NCBI RefSeq assembly: GCF_000403645.1
Contig: NC_021313.1
Span: 1,817,014 to 1,881,013, forward strand
DNA: 64,000 nucleotides
Source: Salinarchaeum sp. Harcht-Bsk1
GTDB taxonomy: Archaea; Halobacteriota; Halobacteria; Halobacteriales; Salinarchaeaceae
Direction of reading: 5' to 3'
Shown here: in pieces, positions 5,802 through 15,417 of the stretch
Layout: every line of letters starts with the position of its first letter
Numbering within the stretch: position 1 is the stretch's first letter
The notes under the pieces: model-generated
Databases searched by the model: none
What the model was told of the DNA's origin: nothing
What the model saw: the letters and a program-made list of their open reading frames with translations, nothing else
Translations under genes and position numbers: made by a program

Positions 5802-8314
5802 GCACCGAGACGCACGACGAGGGCGGGCACCTCCCGCCGATGACCTCGGTCCGGCGCTGGCTCGTCACGACCAACCACAAGGACGTCGGGCTGCTCTATC
5901 TCGCCACCTCGCTGTTCTTCCTCGTGCTGGGCGGCGTCCTCGCACTGCTGTTCCGTATCCAGCTGTGGGGCTCCGGCGGAGGGTTCCTCAGCGCGCTCAA
6001 CTACAACCAGGCGGTGACGATCCACGGCCTGCTGATGGTGTTCTGGTTCCTCTCGCCGTTCGCCTTCGGCTTCGCGAACTACATCGTACCGCTCCAGATC
6101 GGCGCGAAGGACCTTGCGTTCCCGCGGCTCAACGCCCTGAGCTACTGGCTCTACCTCGCGAGCGGCCTCATCGTCGCGGTGTCGTTCTTCCAGGGCGGTG
6201 CCTTCGCGGGCGGCTGGACGATGTACGCACCGCTCAACATGCCGATCAACACGCCGACCATCGGCGGGACGGCGACCGTCCTCGGACTCACGCTGTTCAT
6301 CATGTCCACGACCATCGGGACGGTGAACTTCCTGACGACCATCCACCGCGGTCGCGCTGAGGGGATGGGACTCTGGAACCTCCCGATGTTCACCTGGTCG
6401 ATCCTGCTGACCGTCTGGATGATGCTGTTCGCGTTCGCGGCGCTGCTGGCGGCGCTCCTCCTGCTGTCGTACGACCGCGTCATCGCAGCCGGACTCGGCG
6501 GCGCGGAGGCCGTCCACTACTTCGGTCCGGAGGCGAGCGGTTCGCTCCTCTGGGCACACCTCTTCTGGTTCTTCGGACACCCCGAGGTGTACATCGTCTT
6601 CTTCCCCGCCCTGGGCGTCATGTTCGAGGTCTTCCAGACGTTCACGGGGCGGCGGATCGTCGGCCGGAAGTGGGTCATTCTGGCGATGGTGCTCGTCGCC
6701 GTCCAGTCGTTCCTCGTCTGGATGCACCACATGTTCCTCTCCGCGATCAACCTCGAGATCAAGACCCTGATGATGGCGACGACCATCGGGATCTCGCTGC
6801 CGTTCGACCTGATGGTCTTCTCGATGATCTACACGACGGTCAAGGGGAGGGTGCGCTTCGCGACGCCGTTCCTGTTCGTGCTCGGCTCGCTCCTCCTGTT
6901 CATCCTCGGTGGGATCACGGGGGTCTTCCTCGGCGCCGTCGTGCTCGACTACGAGTTCCGGGGCACCTACTGGGTCGTCGCCCACTTCCACTACGTGATG
7001 GTGGCGGGCGTCACCGCGCTCGTCGGCGGCCTCTACTACTGGTGGCCGAAGATGACCGGGAAGATGTACTCGGAGTACCTCGGGAAGCTCCACTTCGCCG
7101 CGTACTTCATCGGGTTCAACCTGCTCTACCTCCCGATGTTCTTCGCCTGGGAGACGCCGCGACGCGTCTTCATCTACCCCGAGGAGCTGGCCATCTTCCA
7201 GAAGATGGCGACGGTGGGAGCGTTCGTGTTCGGACTCTCCTTCCTCATCATGTTCTACAACTTCGCGAAGAGCTACCGGCACGGCGCCGAGGCCCCCGAC
7301 AACCCCTGGGAGTACTCCCAGACGGCCGAGTGGGCCATCGACTCGCCGCCCACCCTCGAGAACTGGAAGGGCCGCGTCAGCTACGCGAGTGGCTCCCTCG
7401 AGTTCGTCAAGCCCGGTTCCAACGACGCGGGCGGCAGCACCAGCGCGACGGCAGCGGACGGCGGCACCGCGGCGACCGACGGTGGTGCCGTGGTGGCAGC
7501 CGGCCAGCTCGACACCGTGGAGCAGGTCGACGACAGCCACGAGGAGCCCCATCCGGACCACGCCAGCATGTGGCCCGCGACGATCGGACTGGGGATGTTC
7601 GTGCTCTTCCTCGGCCTCTCCGGGCTCACGACCACCAGCGGCGTGCTCTACCCGGCGCTGACGGGGACCGGACTCCTCATCTTCCTCGGCGCCGCGCTCG
7701 GCTTCGGGCTCGAGGAGTTCGACGCGCCGGAAGCCAACGTGGCCGAACGCTGGCCGTTCGAGGGCGTCGGGAAGAACAAACTCGGCGTGTGGTTCTTCCT
7801 GGCGAGCGACGTGATCGTCTTCGGTGCCGTCATCGGCGCCTACCTCTTCAGCCGGATCGCCTACGGCTGGTCGGAGTGGCACCACGGTGAGGTCGTGCCG
7901 CCGTTCCTCTGGCCCGGCATGGTCAACACCTTCGTCCTGTTGACCTCCAGCTTCACGGTCGTACTGGCGATGGTGTACGCCGAACGGGGCAACAAGAAGG
8001 GGCTCGTGGCGTCGCTCGGGACGACGCTGCTGCTGGGCATCGTCTTCCTCGGCATCAAGGCGTGGGAGTGGTCCTACGAGTTCAGCCACGGCGTCTACCC
8101 GTGGACCGACATCTGGTACACGTCCTACTTCGTGACGACCGGGATGCACGCGCTGCACGTGATCCTCGGCCTGATGGTCGCCGGATTCATGTTCTGGCGC
8201 TCGACGAACGGGGCGTACCTGGACGACGACGAACCCGTGGAGCTGTTCGGGCTCTACTGGCACTTCGTCGACATCGTCTGGGTGTTCCTGTTCCCGATGT
8301 TCTACCTGATGTAG
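5798..8314 (+). CDS. Cytochrome c oxidase subunit I-III fusion
   Basis: 838 residues. Residues 1-500 are subunit I of an A-type haem-copper oxidase: low-spin haem ligand H76 (TIHGLLMVFW), CuB/tyrosine motif GHPEVY with H261, E263 and Y265, CuB histidines H310-H311, and haem ligands H396/H398 (AHFHYVMV). E263 marks the D-channel glutamate of A1-type pumps. A hydrophilic Ala/Gly/Asp linker (about 540-585) joins it to subunit III, starting near HASMWPATIG at 588 with KNKLGVWFFLASD and the C-terminal WHFVDIVWVFLF. The I-III fusion is known from several haloarchaea and thermophiles. It reduces O2 to water and pumps protons. Subunit IV is not in the window. Confidence 0.95.
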   Translation: MSTETHDEGGHLPPMTSVRRWLVTTNHKDVGLLYLATSLFFLVLGGVLALLFRIQLWGSGGGFLSALNYNQAVTIHGLLMVFWFLSPFAFGFANYIVPLQIGAKDLAFPRLNALSYWLYLASGLIVAVSFFQGGAFAGGWTMYAPLNMPINTPTIGGTATVLGLTLFIMSTTIGTVNFLTTIHRGRAEGMGLWNLPMFTWSILLTVWMMLFAFAALLAALLLLSYDRVIAAGLGGAEAVHYFGPEASGSLLWAHLFWFFGHPEVYIVFFPALGVMFEVFQTFTGRRIVGRKWVILAMVLVAVQSFLVWMHHMFLSAINLEIKTLMMATTIGISLPFDLMVFSMIYTTVKGRVRFATPFLFVLGSLLLFILGGITGVFLGAVVLDYEFRGTYWVVAHFHYVMVAGVTALVGGLYYWWPKMTGKMYSEYLGKLHFAAYFIGFNLLYLPMFFAWETPRRVFIYPEELAIFQKMATVGAFVFGLSFLIMFYNFAKSYRHGAEAPDNPWEYSQTAEWAIDSPPTLENWKGRVSYASGSLEFVKPGSNDAGGSTSATAADGGTAATDGGAVVAAGQLDTVEQVDDSHEEPHPDHASMWPATIGLGMFVLFLGLSGLTTTSGVLYPALTGTGLLIFLGAALGFGLEEFDAPEANVAERWPFEGVGKNKLGVWFFLASDVIVFGAVIGAYLFSRIAYGWSEWHHGEVVPPFLWPGMVNTFVLLTSSFTVVLAMVYAERGNKKGLVASLGTTLLLGIVFLGIKAWEWSYEFSHGVYPWTDIWYTSYFVTTGMHALHVILGLMVAGFMFWRSTNGAYLDDDEPVELFGLYWHFVDIVWVFLFPMFYLM

Positions 8315-8494
8315 GACGTCGGGACGCTCGACGTTTCTCCGCTGCCGGTGTCGCCACAGTTCACGATCGCCGCCGACACCTGGTGAGTGACCTGTTCGAA
8401 GCAACTCGTCAGCAGCGCTACGGTCGATCCGGACGACCGGCGGAGCGCTGACCCCGGTCTACCCGCCGGGGACTGCGTTACCTGCGCCGAACCG

Positions 8495-8875
8495 TCAGTC
8501 CCACTCCGTCAGCGCGTCGAGTTCGTCGAGGTAGTCGTCGCGAGGAACCTGATAGCTGTCGCGATAGTCGATCGCGCCCTCGGCGAAGTCGGCCGCGACG
8601 GTCCGGAGACGGTCGAGGGCGTCTTCGCGTCGGTCGAATCGCTCCTCCGCGACGGTGACCTCGGGTTCGAGAAAGAGCGTGACGAACCAGTCGGCCGCGG
8701 CGTCGCGTTCGGGGCCCGGCCGTCGACTGTTTCGCCGGCCGCGCGTGCAGTAGAGCGTCGGCATGCACGCGGCGGGGAACGCGTCGCCGTCGAAGACGTC
8801 CGGGCGGTAGGCGAGGATCAATCGCCCGTCCTCGCCCTCGTTCCAGACCTCCCAGCCCGCCGGCGGGTCGTCCAT
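8495..8875 (-). CDS. Conserved haloarchaeal protein (DUF5820-like)
   Basis: 126 residues, acidic, with no signal or membrane segment. The start DDPPAGWEVWNEGEDGRLIL, YRPDVFDGDAFPAACMPTLY and the C-terminal DYRDSYQVPRDDYLDELD match a small family I know only from haloarchaea and believe is DUF5820; its function is unknown. The Arg-rich TRGRRNSRRPGPE loop at about 44-56 is unusual in such an acidic protein. A TATA-like GGCTTTTCG lies about 27 bases upstream. It is convergent with the oxidase operon. Confidence 0.8.
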   Translation of the reverse strand: MDDPPAGWEVWNEGEDGRLILAYRPDVFDGDAFPAACMPTLYCTRGRRNSRRPGPERDAAADWFVTLFLEPEVTVAEERFDRREDALDRLRTVAADFAEGAIDYRDSYQVPRDDYLDELDALTEWD

Positions 8876-9351
8876 GCCCCTCGTTCGGTCGCCCCGGCGA
8901 AAAGCCGTGCGGACTCGAATCCGACGACGTCCGTCCGTCCGTCGCCGCGGGCCGATCGAGCCCCGGGCTATCCCACCCTATATAAATGGCTCCGTAGCCC
9001 GGGCCATCCAATCGCCGACCACACTGCCGCCCCTCGATTTCACGTTCTGAGAACGGGGAGAATATTGCTGACATATATCTATTGGGGCCACGCTTATGTC
9101 GCTGGAAACCTGGTAATGAAAGGAGTATCGGTATCCGAACCGATCGAGCCCGCCGGTCCCCGCCGAGTCCCTCGCCCCGCGACGTGTCTGCCGCCGTCGG
9201 GTGTGGTAAGCCAAGCCATGACAACGAACGATCGACGCGCCGGCCGCTCCGGGCGGCCAGTGCGCGCACGAACCAGGCCAGCCCGACAGAGTACCGCCGC
9301 ACCACCGAGCGCCGACCGCCCAGCCGGTCGGAGGTCGACGGAGGTGGACGC
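8876..9351 (+). promoter_or_regulatory. Long upstream region of the prkA operon
   Basis: 476 bases before prkA1. Two good TATA-like boxes lie on the plus strand: TATATAAA at 8979-8986 and CATATATC at 9072-9079. Transcription from the second would begin near 9100 and leave a leader of about 250 bases. A frame starting at the ATG 9117 runs 79 codons and stops in the ATGA that starts prkA1, but its Arg/Pro-rich composition is unlike haloarchaeal protein, so I do not call it a gene. GGAGGTG at 9340-9346 is the ribosome site of prkA1. Confidence 0.5.
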
Positions 9352-11427
9352 ATGAGCGACGGCACGGAGACGCTCGCGGAACTCAGCGCCGAGTACCAGG
9401 CGTCGATCCCGGAGGACCTCCGCGAGCCGCGGTCCTTCGAGTGGTACCTCGAGACGCTCGAGACCGATCCCGCGGTCGCCCGTGCCGCCCACCAGCGGGT
9501 GGCCGACATGTTCGACTACTACGGCGCGGAGTACGACGAGGACCGCGGCGTCGTCGAGTACGAACTCGCGAGCGAGGATCCCCTCCACGACGGCGAGCAC
9601 ACGTTCTACGGTCGCGTCGTCCACGAAGCGATCCACGAGTTCGTCAACAAGGTCAAGTCCGGAGCCCGCGGGCTCGGCCCCGAGCGGCGTATCCTGCTCC
9701 TCCTGGGTCCCGTCGGCTCCGGGAAGTCCGCCTTCGACGCGCAACTCCGGCGCTACTTCGAGGACTACACGATGCGCGACGCGGGCCGGATGTACACCTT
9801 CCGGTGGACCAACCTCCGGGACGTGATCGAGGACCAGGACCCCGCCGACGACACCGTCCGGTCCCCGATGCAGCAGGATCCGCTGGTCCTCCTGCCACAG
9901 GCCCAGCGCGACACGATCCTCGAGCAGGTCAACGAGGCGCTCGACGCTCCCTACACCATCCGGAACGAGCAGAACCTCGACCCGGAGAGCGAGTTCTACA
10001 TGGACGAACTCCTGGCCCACTACGACGACGACCTCCAGAGCGTGCTCGACAACCACGTCGAGGTCGTCCGGCTCGTCGCCGACGAGAACAAGCGTCGCGC
10101 CCTGGAGACCTTCGAGCCCAAGGACAAGAAGAACCAGGACGAGACGGAGCTCACCGGCGACGTCAACTACTCGAAGATCGCGGTCTACGGCGAGTCCGAC
10201 CCGCGCGCCTTCGACTACTCCGGCGCGTTCTGTAACGCGAACCGCGGCATCTTCTCCGGGGAGGAGCTACTGAAGCTCCAGCGGGAGTTCCTCTACGACT
10301 TCCTGCACGCCACCCAGGAGCAGACGATCAAGCCCCGGAACAACCCCCGGATCGACATCGACCAGGTGATCGTCGGGCGGACGAACATGCCCGAGTACAA
10401 GGACAAGAAGGGCGACGAGAAGATGGAGGCGTTCAACGACCGCACCAAGCGGATCGACGTCCCCTACGTGATGGCCTACGAGGACGAGGCCGAGATCTAC
10501 CGGAAACTGCTGGGCAACGCCGACGTCCCGGACGTCCACGTCGAACCCCACACGCTGGAGATGGCCGGCCTCTTCGGCGTCCTGACCCGGATCGAGGAGC
10601 CCGACGCCGACACCGTCGACGTCCTCCAGAAGGCCAAGGCCTACAACGGCGAGGGCGACGCCCTCGAGGACGTCGACGTCAAGAAGCTCCGCGAGGAGGC
10701 CCAGGCGGCCGCCGCCGTCGGCGAGGGGATGGAGGGCGTCTCGCCGCGGTTCATCGGCGACGAGATCGCCGAGGCGATCATGGACTCGACCCACCGCGGT
10801 CGGGACTACCTCTCGCCGCTGACCGTCTTCTCCTTCTTCGAGGAGAACCTCGAACACCACGGCTCGATCGCCGAGGAGCGCTTCGCCGAGTACTACCGCT
10901 ACCTCGAGCGCGTTCGCGAGGAGTACCGCGAACGCGCCATCGAGGACGTCCGGAACGCGCTGGCCTACGACGTCGAGGAGATCCAGCGACAGGGCGAGAA
11001 GTACATGGACCACGTCATGGCGTACATCGACGACGACACCGTCGAGGACGACATCACGGGCGCAGAGAGCGAACCGGACGAGACCTTCCTTCGGGCGGTC
11101 GAGGAGAAACTCGACATCCCCGAAGACCGCAAGGACGACTTCCGCCAGGAGGTCAGCAACTGGGTCTCCCGTCGCGCTCGCGAGGGCGAGGCGTTCGACC
11201 CCACGGACAACGAACGCCTGCGCCGCGCCCTCGAACGGAAGCTCTGGGAGGACAAGAAGCACAACATCAACTTCTCCGCGCTGGTCAGCGCCAACGACCT
11301 CGACGAGGACGAGCGGACGAAGTGGGTCGACTCGCTGATGGACCTCGGCTACTCCGAGGAAGGGGCTCGCGAGGTCCTCGAGTTCGCCGGCGCGGAGGTG
11401 GCCAAGGCGGAACTGGAGGACGAATAA
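9352..11427 (+). CDS. PrkA-family AAA+ protein kinase, first paralogue
   Basis: 691 residues, close to the bacterial PrkA/YeaG length (~640). The N-terminal AAA part has a Walker A GPVGSGKS at 119-126; NANRGIFSGEELLKL and the sensor-like VGRTNMPEY follow; the C-terminal third is the helical region assigned to the kinase part in PrkA. E. coli YeaG phosphorylates proteins in vitro and is induced by nitrogen stress; whether kinase or AAA+ work is the main activity is debated. GTG/ATG alternatives upstream were rejected because GGAGGTG sits 5 bases before ATG 9352. It is the first gene of an operon with prkA2, the DUF444 gene and spoVR. Unlike prkA2 it lacks a long disordered insertion. Confidence 0.9.
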   Translation: MSDGTETLAELSAEYQASIPEDLREPRSFEWYLETLETDPAVARAAHQRVADMFDYYGAEYDEDRGVVEYELASEDPLHDGEHTFYGRVVHEAIHEFVNKVKSGARGLGPERRILLLLGPVGSGKSAFDAQLRRYFEDYTMRDAGRMYTFRWTNLRDVIEDQDPADDTVRSPMQQDPLVLLPQAQRDTILEQVNEALDAPYTIRNEQNLDPESEFYMDELLAHYDDDLQSVLDNHVEVVRLVADENKRRALETFEPKDKKNQDETELTGDVNYSKIAVYGESDPRAFDYSGAFCNANRGIFSGEELLKLQREFLYDFLHATQEQTIKPRNNPRIDIDQVIVGRTNMPEYKDKKGDEKMEAFNDRTKRIDVPYVMAYEDEAEIYRKLLGNADVPDVHVEPHTLEMAGLFGVLTRIEEPDADTVDVLQKAKAYNGEGDALEDVDVKKLREEAQAAAAVGEGMEGVSPRFIGDEIAEAIMDSTHRGRDYLSPLTVFSFFEENLEHHGSIAEERFAEYYRYLERVREEYRERAIEDVRNALAYDVEEIQRQGEKYMDHVMAYIDDDTVEDDITGAESEPDETFLRAVEEKLDIPEDRKDDFRQEVSNWVSRRAREGEAFDPTDNERLRRALERKLWEDKKHNINFSALVSANDLDEDERTKWVDSLMDLGYSEEGAREVLEFAGAEVAKAELEDE

Positions 11428-11651
11428 TGGCGACGGATCACTGGGGAGCACCGGTCCGGACGCCGACCGCGGTCGCGACGCGGGACGCCCCGCTGCGCCG
11501 ACTGCCGGTGGACCCCGGGCGCTGTGCGATCCGCGGTCCCGGCGACCAGCGACGGCTGCGTGCGAATCGATCGCCGTCCGACGCGTCGCAGTCCCACGCG
11601 ACCGGGGACCGCCCCGACGCCCCGTCCCAACCCGACGGTGATCCGGGATGA
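11427..11651 (+). other. 74-codon frame filling the prkA1-prkA2 gap
   Basis: It starts at the ATG of TAATG, where prkA1 ends, and stops inside the ATGA that starts prkA2, so translation could pass through it by coupling at both ends. The composition (Arg, Pro, Ser and Thr rich, few acids) is unlike a haloarchaeal protein and no domain is visible. It could be a leader or coupling frame rather than a functional protein, or chance. Confidence 0.25.
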
Positions 11652-14113
11652 GCGGCGAGGAGTACGTCGACGCCGCCGACCGCTCGCTCGCGGCGGCCTA
11701 CGAGCCGCCGATGGACCTCGCGGCGTACGTCGACCTCGTGCTCGAACAGCCCGACCTCGCCGGGCACGCCGCGAAGTACCTCGTGGACGCAATCGAGGCC
11801 GCGGGCACGCGGACGGTCATCGAGCGCGGCGAGGAGTTCGAGCGCTACCGGTTCTTCGACGACCCCTACAACGACGGCGAGCACGCGATCCTCGGCAACA
11901 CCGCGACGCTGAACCGGCTCGTCGACGACCTCCGGTCGATCGCGGCCGGCCGCGGCAAGCACGAGAAGATCGTCTGGATCGAAGGGCCGACGGCGACCGG
12001 CAAGTCCGAACTCAAGCGCTGTCTCGTCAACGGCCTGCGGGAGTATTCGAAGACTGAAGCCGGACGCCGGTACACGATCGAGTGGAACGTCCGTGGCGCC
12101 AGCGACACCCGCGGCCTCTCTTATGGCGGCGACGAACCCGCCGACGAGGACGACTGGCACGAGAGCCCGGTCCAGACCCACCCGCTCTCGGTGTTCCCGG
12201 AGGACGTCCGCGACGACATCGTGGCGGCGATCAACGACCGTCGCGAGGGCCACGTGCCGATCAGGGTCGAGACGGAACTCGATCCGTTCTCCCGTGAGGC
12301 CTACGAGTACCTCGAGGAGCACTACCGGCGACAGGGCGTCGAGGACCTGTTCTCGGCGATCACGGACCCGGACCACCTCCGGGTCAAGAACTACGTCGTC
12401 GACGTCGGGCAGGGCATCGGCATCCTCCACGCCGAGGACACCGGCGGGCCCAAAGAGCGCCTGGTCGGCTCCTGGATGGCCGGCATGCTCCAGGAACTGG
12501 ACTCACGCGGGCGGAAGAACCCGCAGGCGTTCAGCTACGACGGCGTGCTGGCCCAGGGCAACGGACTGGTCACGATCGTGGAGGATGCCGCCCAGCACGC
12601 CGACCTGCTCCAGAAGCTGTTGTCGGTTCCCGACGAGGGCCGCGTGAAACTCGACAAGGGGATCGGCATGGACCTCGACACCCAGCTACTGGTCATCTCG
12701 AACCCCGACCTCGAGGCGACGCTGAACCAGCACGCCGAGCGCGCCGACGCCGACCCCCTGAAGGCGCTCAAGCGGCGGCTGGACCGCCACGACTTCACCT
12801 ACCTGACGAACGTGTCGCTGGAGGCACAGCTCATCCGCCGGGAGCTCACCGGCGAGCACGAGGTCTGGACTCGCACCGACGCCACCGACCGCGACGAGCG
12901 GGTGCGCGCACCGGCGACGCTGTCGGTACGGACCTCCGGCGCTATCGCGCCGGGGGACCTCGACGGCGCCGGTAGCTCCGAGGACCACATCGGCGAGGGC
13001 GCGCTCGCCGGCGCCGATTCGGTCATCGCAGGGAGTGCCGGGGACGGGGACGACGCCGGCGTTCGCGACGTGGCGAGCGTCCGCGACGTCGAACTCGCTC
13101 CCCACGCCATCGAGGCCGCCGCGACGTTCAGCGTCCTCACGCGATTGACCGACGAGGAGACCGGCTCCGACCTCGACCTGCTGGAGAAGGCGCTGCTCTA
13201 CGACCGCGGCTACCTGACCGACGGCGACGAGCGGGTCGGGATCGACGAGTTCGACGTCGACGGGTCGCGGGACGGCCACCACGGCGTCCCCGTCACCTTC
13301 ACGCGGGACGTGCTCGCGGAGCTGTTGCAGGCGGACCGCGACCGGCACCACCCCGACCTTCCCGTCGAGGACGTCGTCCTGCCCGAGGACGTGCTCGACG
13401 CGATGGTCGCGGGGCTGGAGACCGCGCCCGTGTTCTCGCCCGGCGAGCGCACGGAGTTCGAGTCTCGCGTGGGCCCGGTTCGCGAGCACGTCCGGGAGCG
13501 CCAGACCGACGACGTGATCGACGCGATCACCGCCGAGCGATCCGTCGATCCCGAGGCCGTCTCGGAGTACGTCAAGCACGTCTACGGCTGGGCAACCGGC
13601 GAGCCGATCGAGAACGACCGCGGCGAGCGCATCCAGCCCGACCCGCTGACGATGAAGGTCTTCGAGATCGAGTCGCTGGGGCGCTTCGTCGAGGGCGATT
13701 ATACCGGCAACGAGGCCAGCGACGAGGTCGCGCAGTTCCGCCAGGAGAAGGTCGTCACGGCCCTCAACCGTCACGCATGGGAGCACCGCGGCGAGGACTT
13801 CGCCGTCGAGGCGGTCGACCTCACCGCGATCCCGGTGATCGCGGACGTGCTCGAGGGCGCCGACTGGGACGACGTCAGACGTCGCCACGAGGAGTTCGAC
13901 CCGAGCCAGTGGGCCGACCCGCCGGCCAACACCGAGACGGCGGCGGTGAAAGAGCGCACGATCGAGCACATGGTCGCCGAGCAGGGCTACTCCGTGGCCT
14001 CGGCGGAGCTGACCAGCCGACGCGTCATGGAGACGGTCGCCGACGACTGGGAGGCCGACCAGCCCGGTGACCACACCGGCGACGAGTTCCCGGACCGCAA
14101 CGGAGGTGCCTGA
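11648..14113 (+). CDS. PrkA-family AAA+ protein kinase, second paralogue
   Basis: 821 residues. Walker A GPTATGKS at 113-120, [13 protein letters not shown] (compare EDPLHDGEHTFYG in the first paralogue), and a Walker-B/sensor region around [13 protein letters not shown] and [13 protein letters not shown]. It differs from prkA1 by an Asp/Gly/Ala-rich insertion of about 90 residues (roughly 415-475) between the AAA and C-terminal parts. The two paralogues are well diverged, so the duplication is old; a hetero-oligomer of the two is plausible but not shown. It is followed within 3 bases by the GTG of the DUF444 gene, indicating one transcript. Confidence 0.9.
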   Translation: MSGEEYVDAADRSLAAAYEPPMDLAAYVDLVLEQPDLAGHAAKYLVDAIEAAGTRTVIERGEEFERYRFFDDPYNDGEHAILGNTATLNRLVDDLRSIAAGRGKHEKIVWIEGPTATGKSELKRCLVNGLREYSKTEAGRRYTIEWNVRGASDTRGLSYGGDEPADEDDWHESPVQTHPLSVFPEDVRDDIVAAINDRREGHVPIRVETELDPFSREAYEYLEEHYRRQGVEDLFSAITDPDHLRVKNYVVDVGQGIGILHAEDTGGPKERLVGSWMAGMLQELDSRGRKNPQAFSYDGVLAQGNGLVTIVEDAAQHADLLQKLLSVPDEGRVKLDKGIGMDLDTQLLVISNPDLEATLNQHAERADADPLKALKRRLDRHDFTYLTNVSLEAQLIRRELTGEHEVWTRTDATDRDERVRAPATLSVRTSGAIAPGDLDGAGSSEDHIGEGALAGADSVIAGSAGDGDDAGVRDVASVRDVELAPHAIEAAATFSVLTRLTDEETGSDLDLLEKALLYDRGYLTDGDERVGIDEFDVDGSRDGHHGVPVTFTRDVLAELLQADRDRHHPDLPVEDVVLPEDVLDAMVAGLETAPVFSPGERTEFESRVGPVREHVRERQTDDVIDAITAERSVDPEAVSEYVKHVYGWATGEPIENDRGERIQPDPLTMKVFEIESLGRFVEGDYTGNEASDEVAQFRQEKVVTALNRHAWEHRGEDFAVEAVDLTAIPVIADVLEGADWDDVRRRHEEFDPSQWADPPANTETAAVKERTIEHMVAEQGYSVASAELTSRRVMETVADDWEADQPGDHTGDEFPDRNGGA

Positions 14114-14115
14114 CA

Positions 14116-15417
14116 GTGGGACTGATCGACGACCTCGAGCGGTTCCACTCCGTCGGCGAGGATCGCCGCGAGGACCTCAAGGAGTTCGTCGCCTACGGCG
14201 ACCTCTCCGCGAGCGACGCCGACAGCGTCCGCGTGCCGATCAAGATCGTCGACCTGCCGGAGTTCGCCTACGACAAGCGCGACCAGGGCGGCGTCGGCCA
14301 GGGCGACGCGGAGGTCGGCCAGCCCGTCGACGCCGAGCCCCAGCCCGGCGACGAGGAGGGCGACCCCGGCGAGGAGGGCGGCGAGCACGAGTACTACGAG
14401 ATGGATCCCGAGGAGTTCGCCGAGGAACTCGACGAGGAACTCGGCCTCGACCTCGATCCGAAGGGCAAGCAGGTCGTCGAGGAGATCGAGGGCGACTACA
14501 CCGACGTCGCCCGCGCCGGTCCCGACTCCACCCTCGACTTCGAGCGGATGTTCACGGAGGGCCTCAAGCGCAAGCTCGCGACGGAGTTCGACGAGGACTT
14601 TCTGCGGGAAGTGTGCAAGGTCGAGGGGATCACCGTCGGGGACGTCTTCGAGTGGGCCCGCGACGAGCACGTCCCGGTGTCCCACGCAGCGGTCGCGAAG
14701 CTCCACGGCGAGGTCGCCGACGAGCGAGGCGCCTGGGAGTCGATCGCCGACGTCGAGGCCAACGTCGAGCGCACCCCCGTCCGCCAGCGGATCCGCGAGC
14801 AGGGGCTCGACCACGTACCCTACCGCCGCGAGGACGAGCGCTACCGCTACCCCGAGGTGATCGAGGAGCGCGAGCGCAACGTCGTCGTGGTGAACATCCG
14901 CGACGTCTCCGGCTCGATGCGCCAGAACAAGCGCGAACTCGTCGAGCGGGTGTTCACGCCGCTGGACTGGTACCTCCAGGGCAAGTACGACACCGCGGAG
15001 TTCGTCTACATCGCCCACGACGCCGAGGCCTGGGAGGTCGAGCGCGAGGACTTCTTCGGTATCCGCAGCGGTGGCGGCACGAAGATCTCCTCGGCCTACG
15101 AACTCGCCGAGGAGCTCCTGGACTCATACCCCTACAGCGAGTGGAACCGCTACGTCTTCGCCGCGGGCGACTCGGAGAACTCCAGCAACGACACCGAACA
15201 GTCAGTGATCCCGCTGATGGAAGCGATCGACGCGAACCTCCACGCCTACGTCGAGACCCAGCCCAGCGGCAACGCGATCAACGCGACGCACGCCGAGGAG
15301 GTGGAGACGTACTTCGGCGAGGACTCGGGGGACGTGGCGGTCGCCTACGTCAGTGGCCAGGAGGACGTCACCGACGCGATCTACGAGGTCCTCTCGACGG
15401 AGGACGATTCACAATGA
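14116..15417 (+). CDS. DUF444 (YeaH/YhbH) VWA-domain protein
   Basis: 433 residues. The N-terminal domain has the family opening [16 protein letters not shown], followed by an acidic Gly/Glu linker at about 60-100. The C-terminal half is a von Willebrand A-like domain with a MIDAS motif DVSGSM (D263, S265, S267) and the conserved [15 protein letters not shown], which suits metal-dependent protein binding. In bacteria yeaH is almost always next to prkA (yeaG), and loss of the two gives related stress phenotypes. The start is GTG, 3 bases after prkA2, and the stop overlaps spoVR by ATGA, so this gene is tightly coupled on both sides. Confidence 0.93.
   Translation: MGLIDDLERFHSVGEDRREDLKEFVAYGDLSASDADSVRVPIKIVDLPEFAYDKRDQGGVGQGDAEVGQPVDAEPQPGDEEGDPGEEGGEHEYYEMDPEEFAEELDEELGLDLDPKGKQVVEEIEGDYTDVARAGPDSTLDFERMFTEGLKRKLATEFDEDFLREVCKVEGITVGDVFEWARDEHVPVSHAAVAKLHGEVADERGAWESIADVEANVERTPVRQRIREQGLDHVPYRREDERYRYPEVIEERERNVVVVNIRDVSGSMRQNKRELVERVFTPLDWYLQGKYDTAEFVYIAHDAEAWEVEREDFFGIRSGGGTKISSAYELAEELLDSYPYSEWNRYVFAAGDSENSSNDTEQSVIPLMEAIDANLHAYVETQPSGNAINATHAEEVETYFGEDSGDVAVAYVSGQEDVTDAIYEVLSTEDDSQ

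Noticed and set aside
5666-8404. A 912-codon minus-strand open frame over the oxidase genes
   Set aside because: It mirrors coxB/coxAC codons; the product is His/Arg/Glu-rich without domains. GC-rich third positions make long antisense frames common here.
9117-9355. 79-codon frame ending at the prkA1 start
   Set aside because: Arg/Pro-rich product unlike this proteome; more likely leader sequence.
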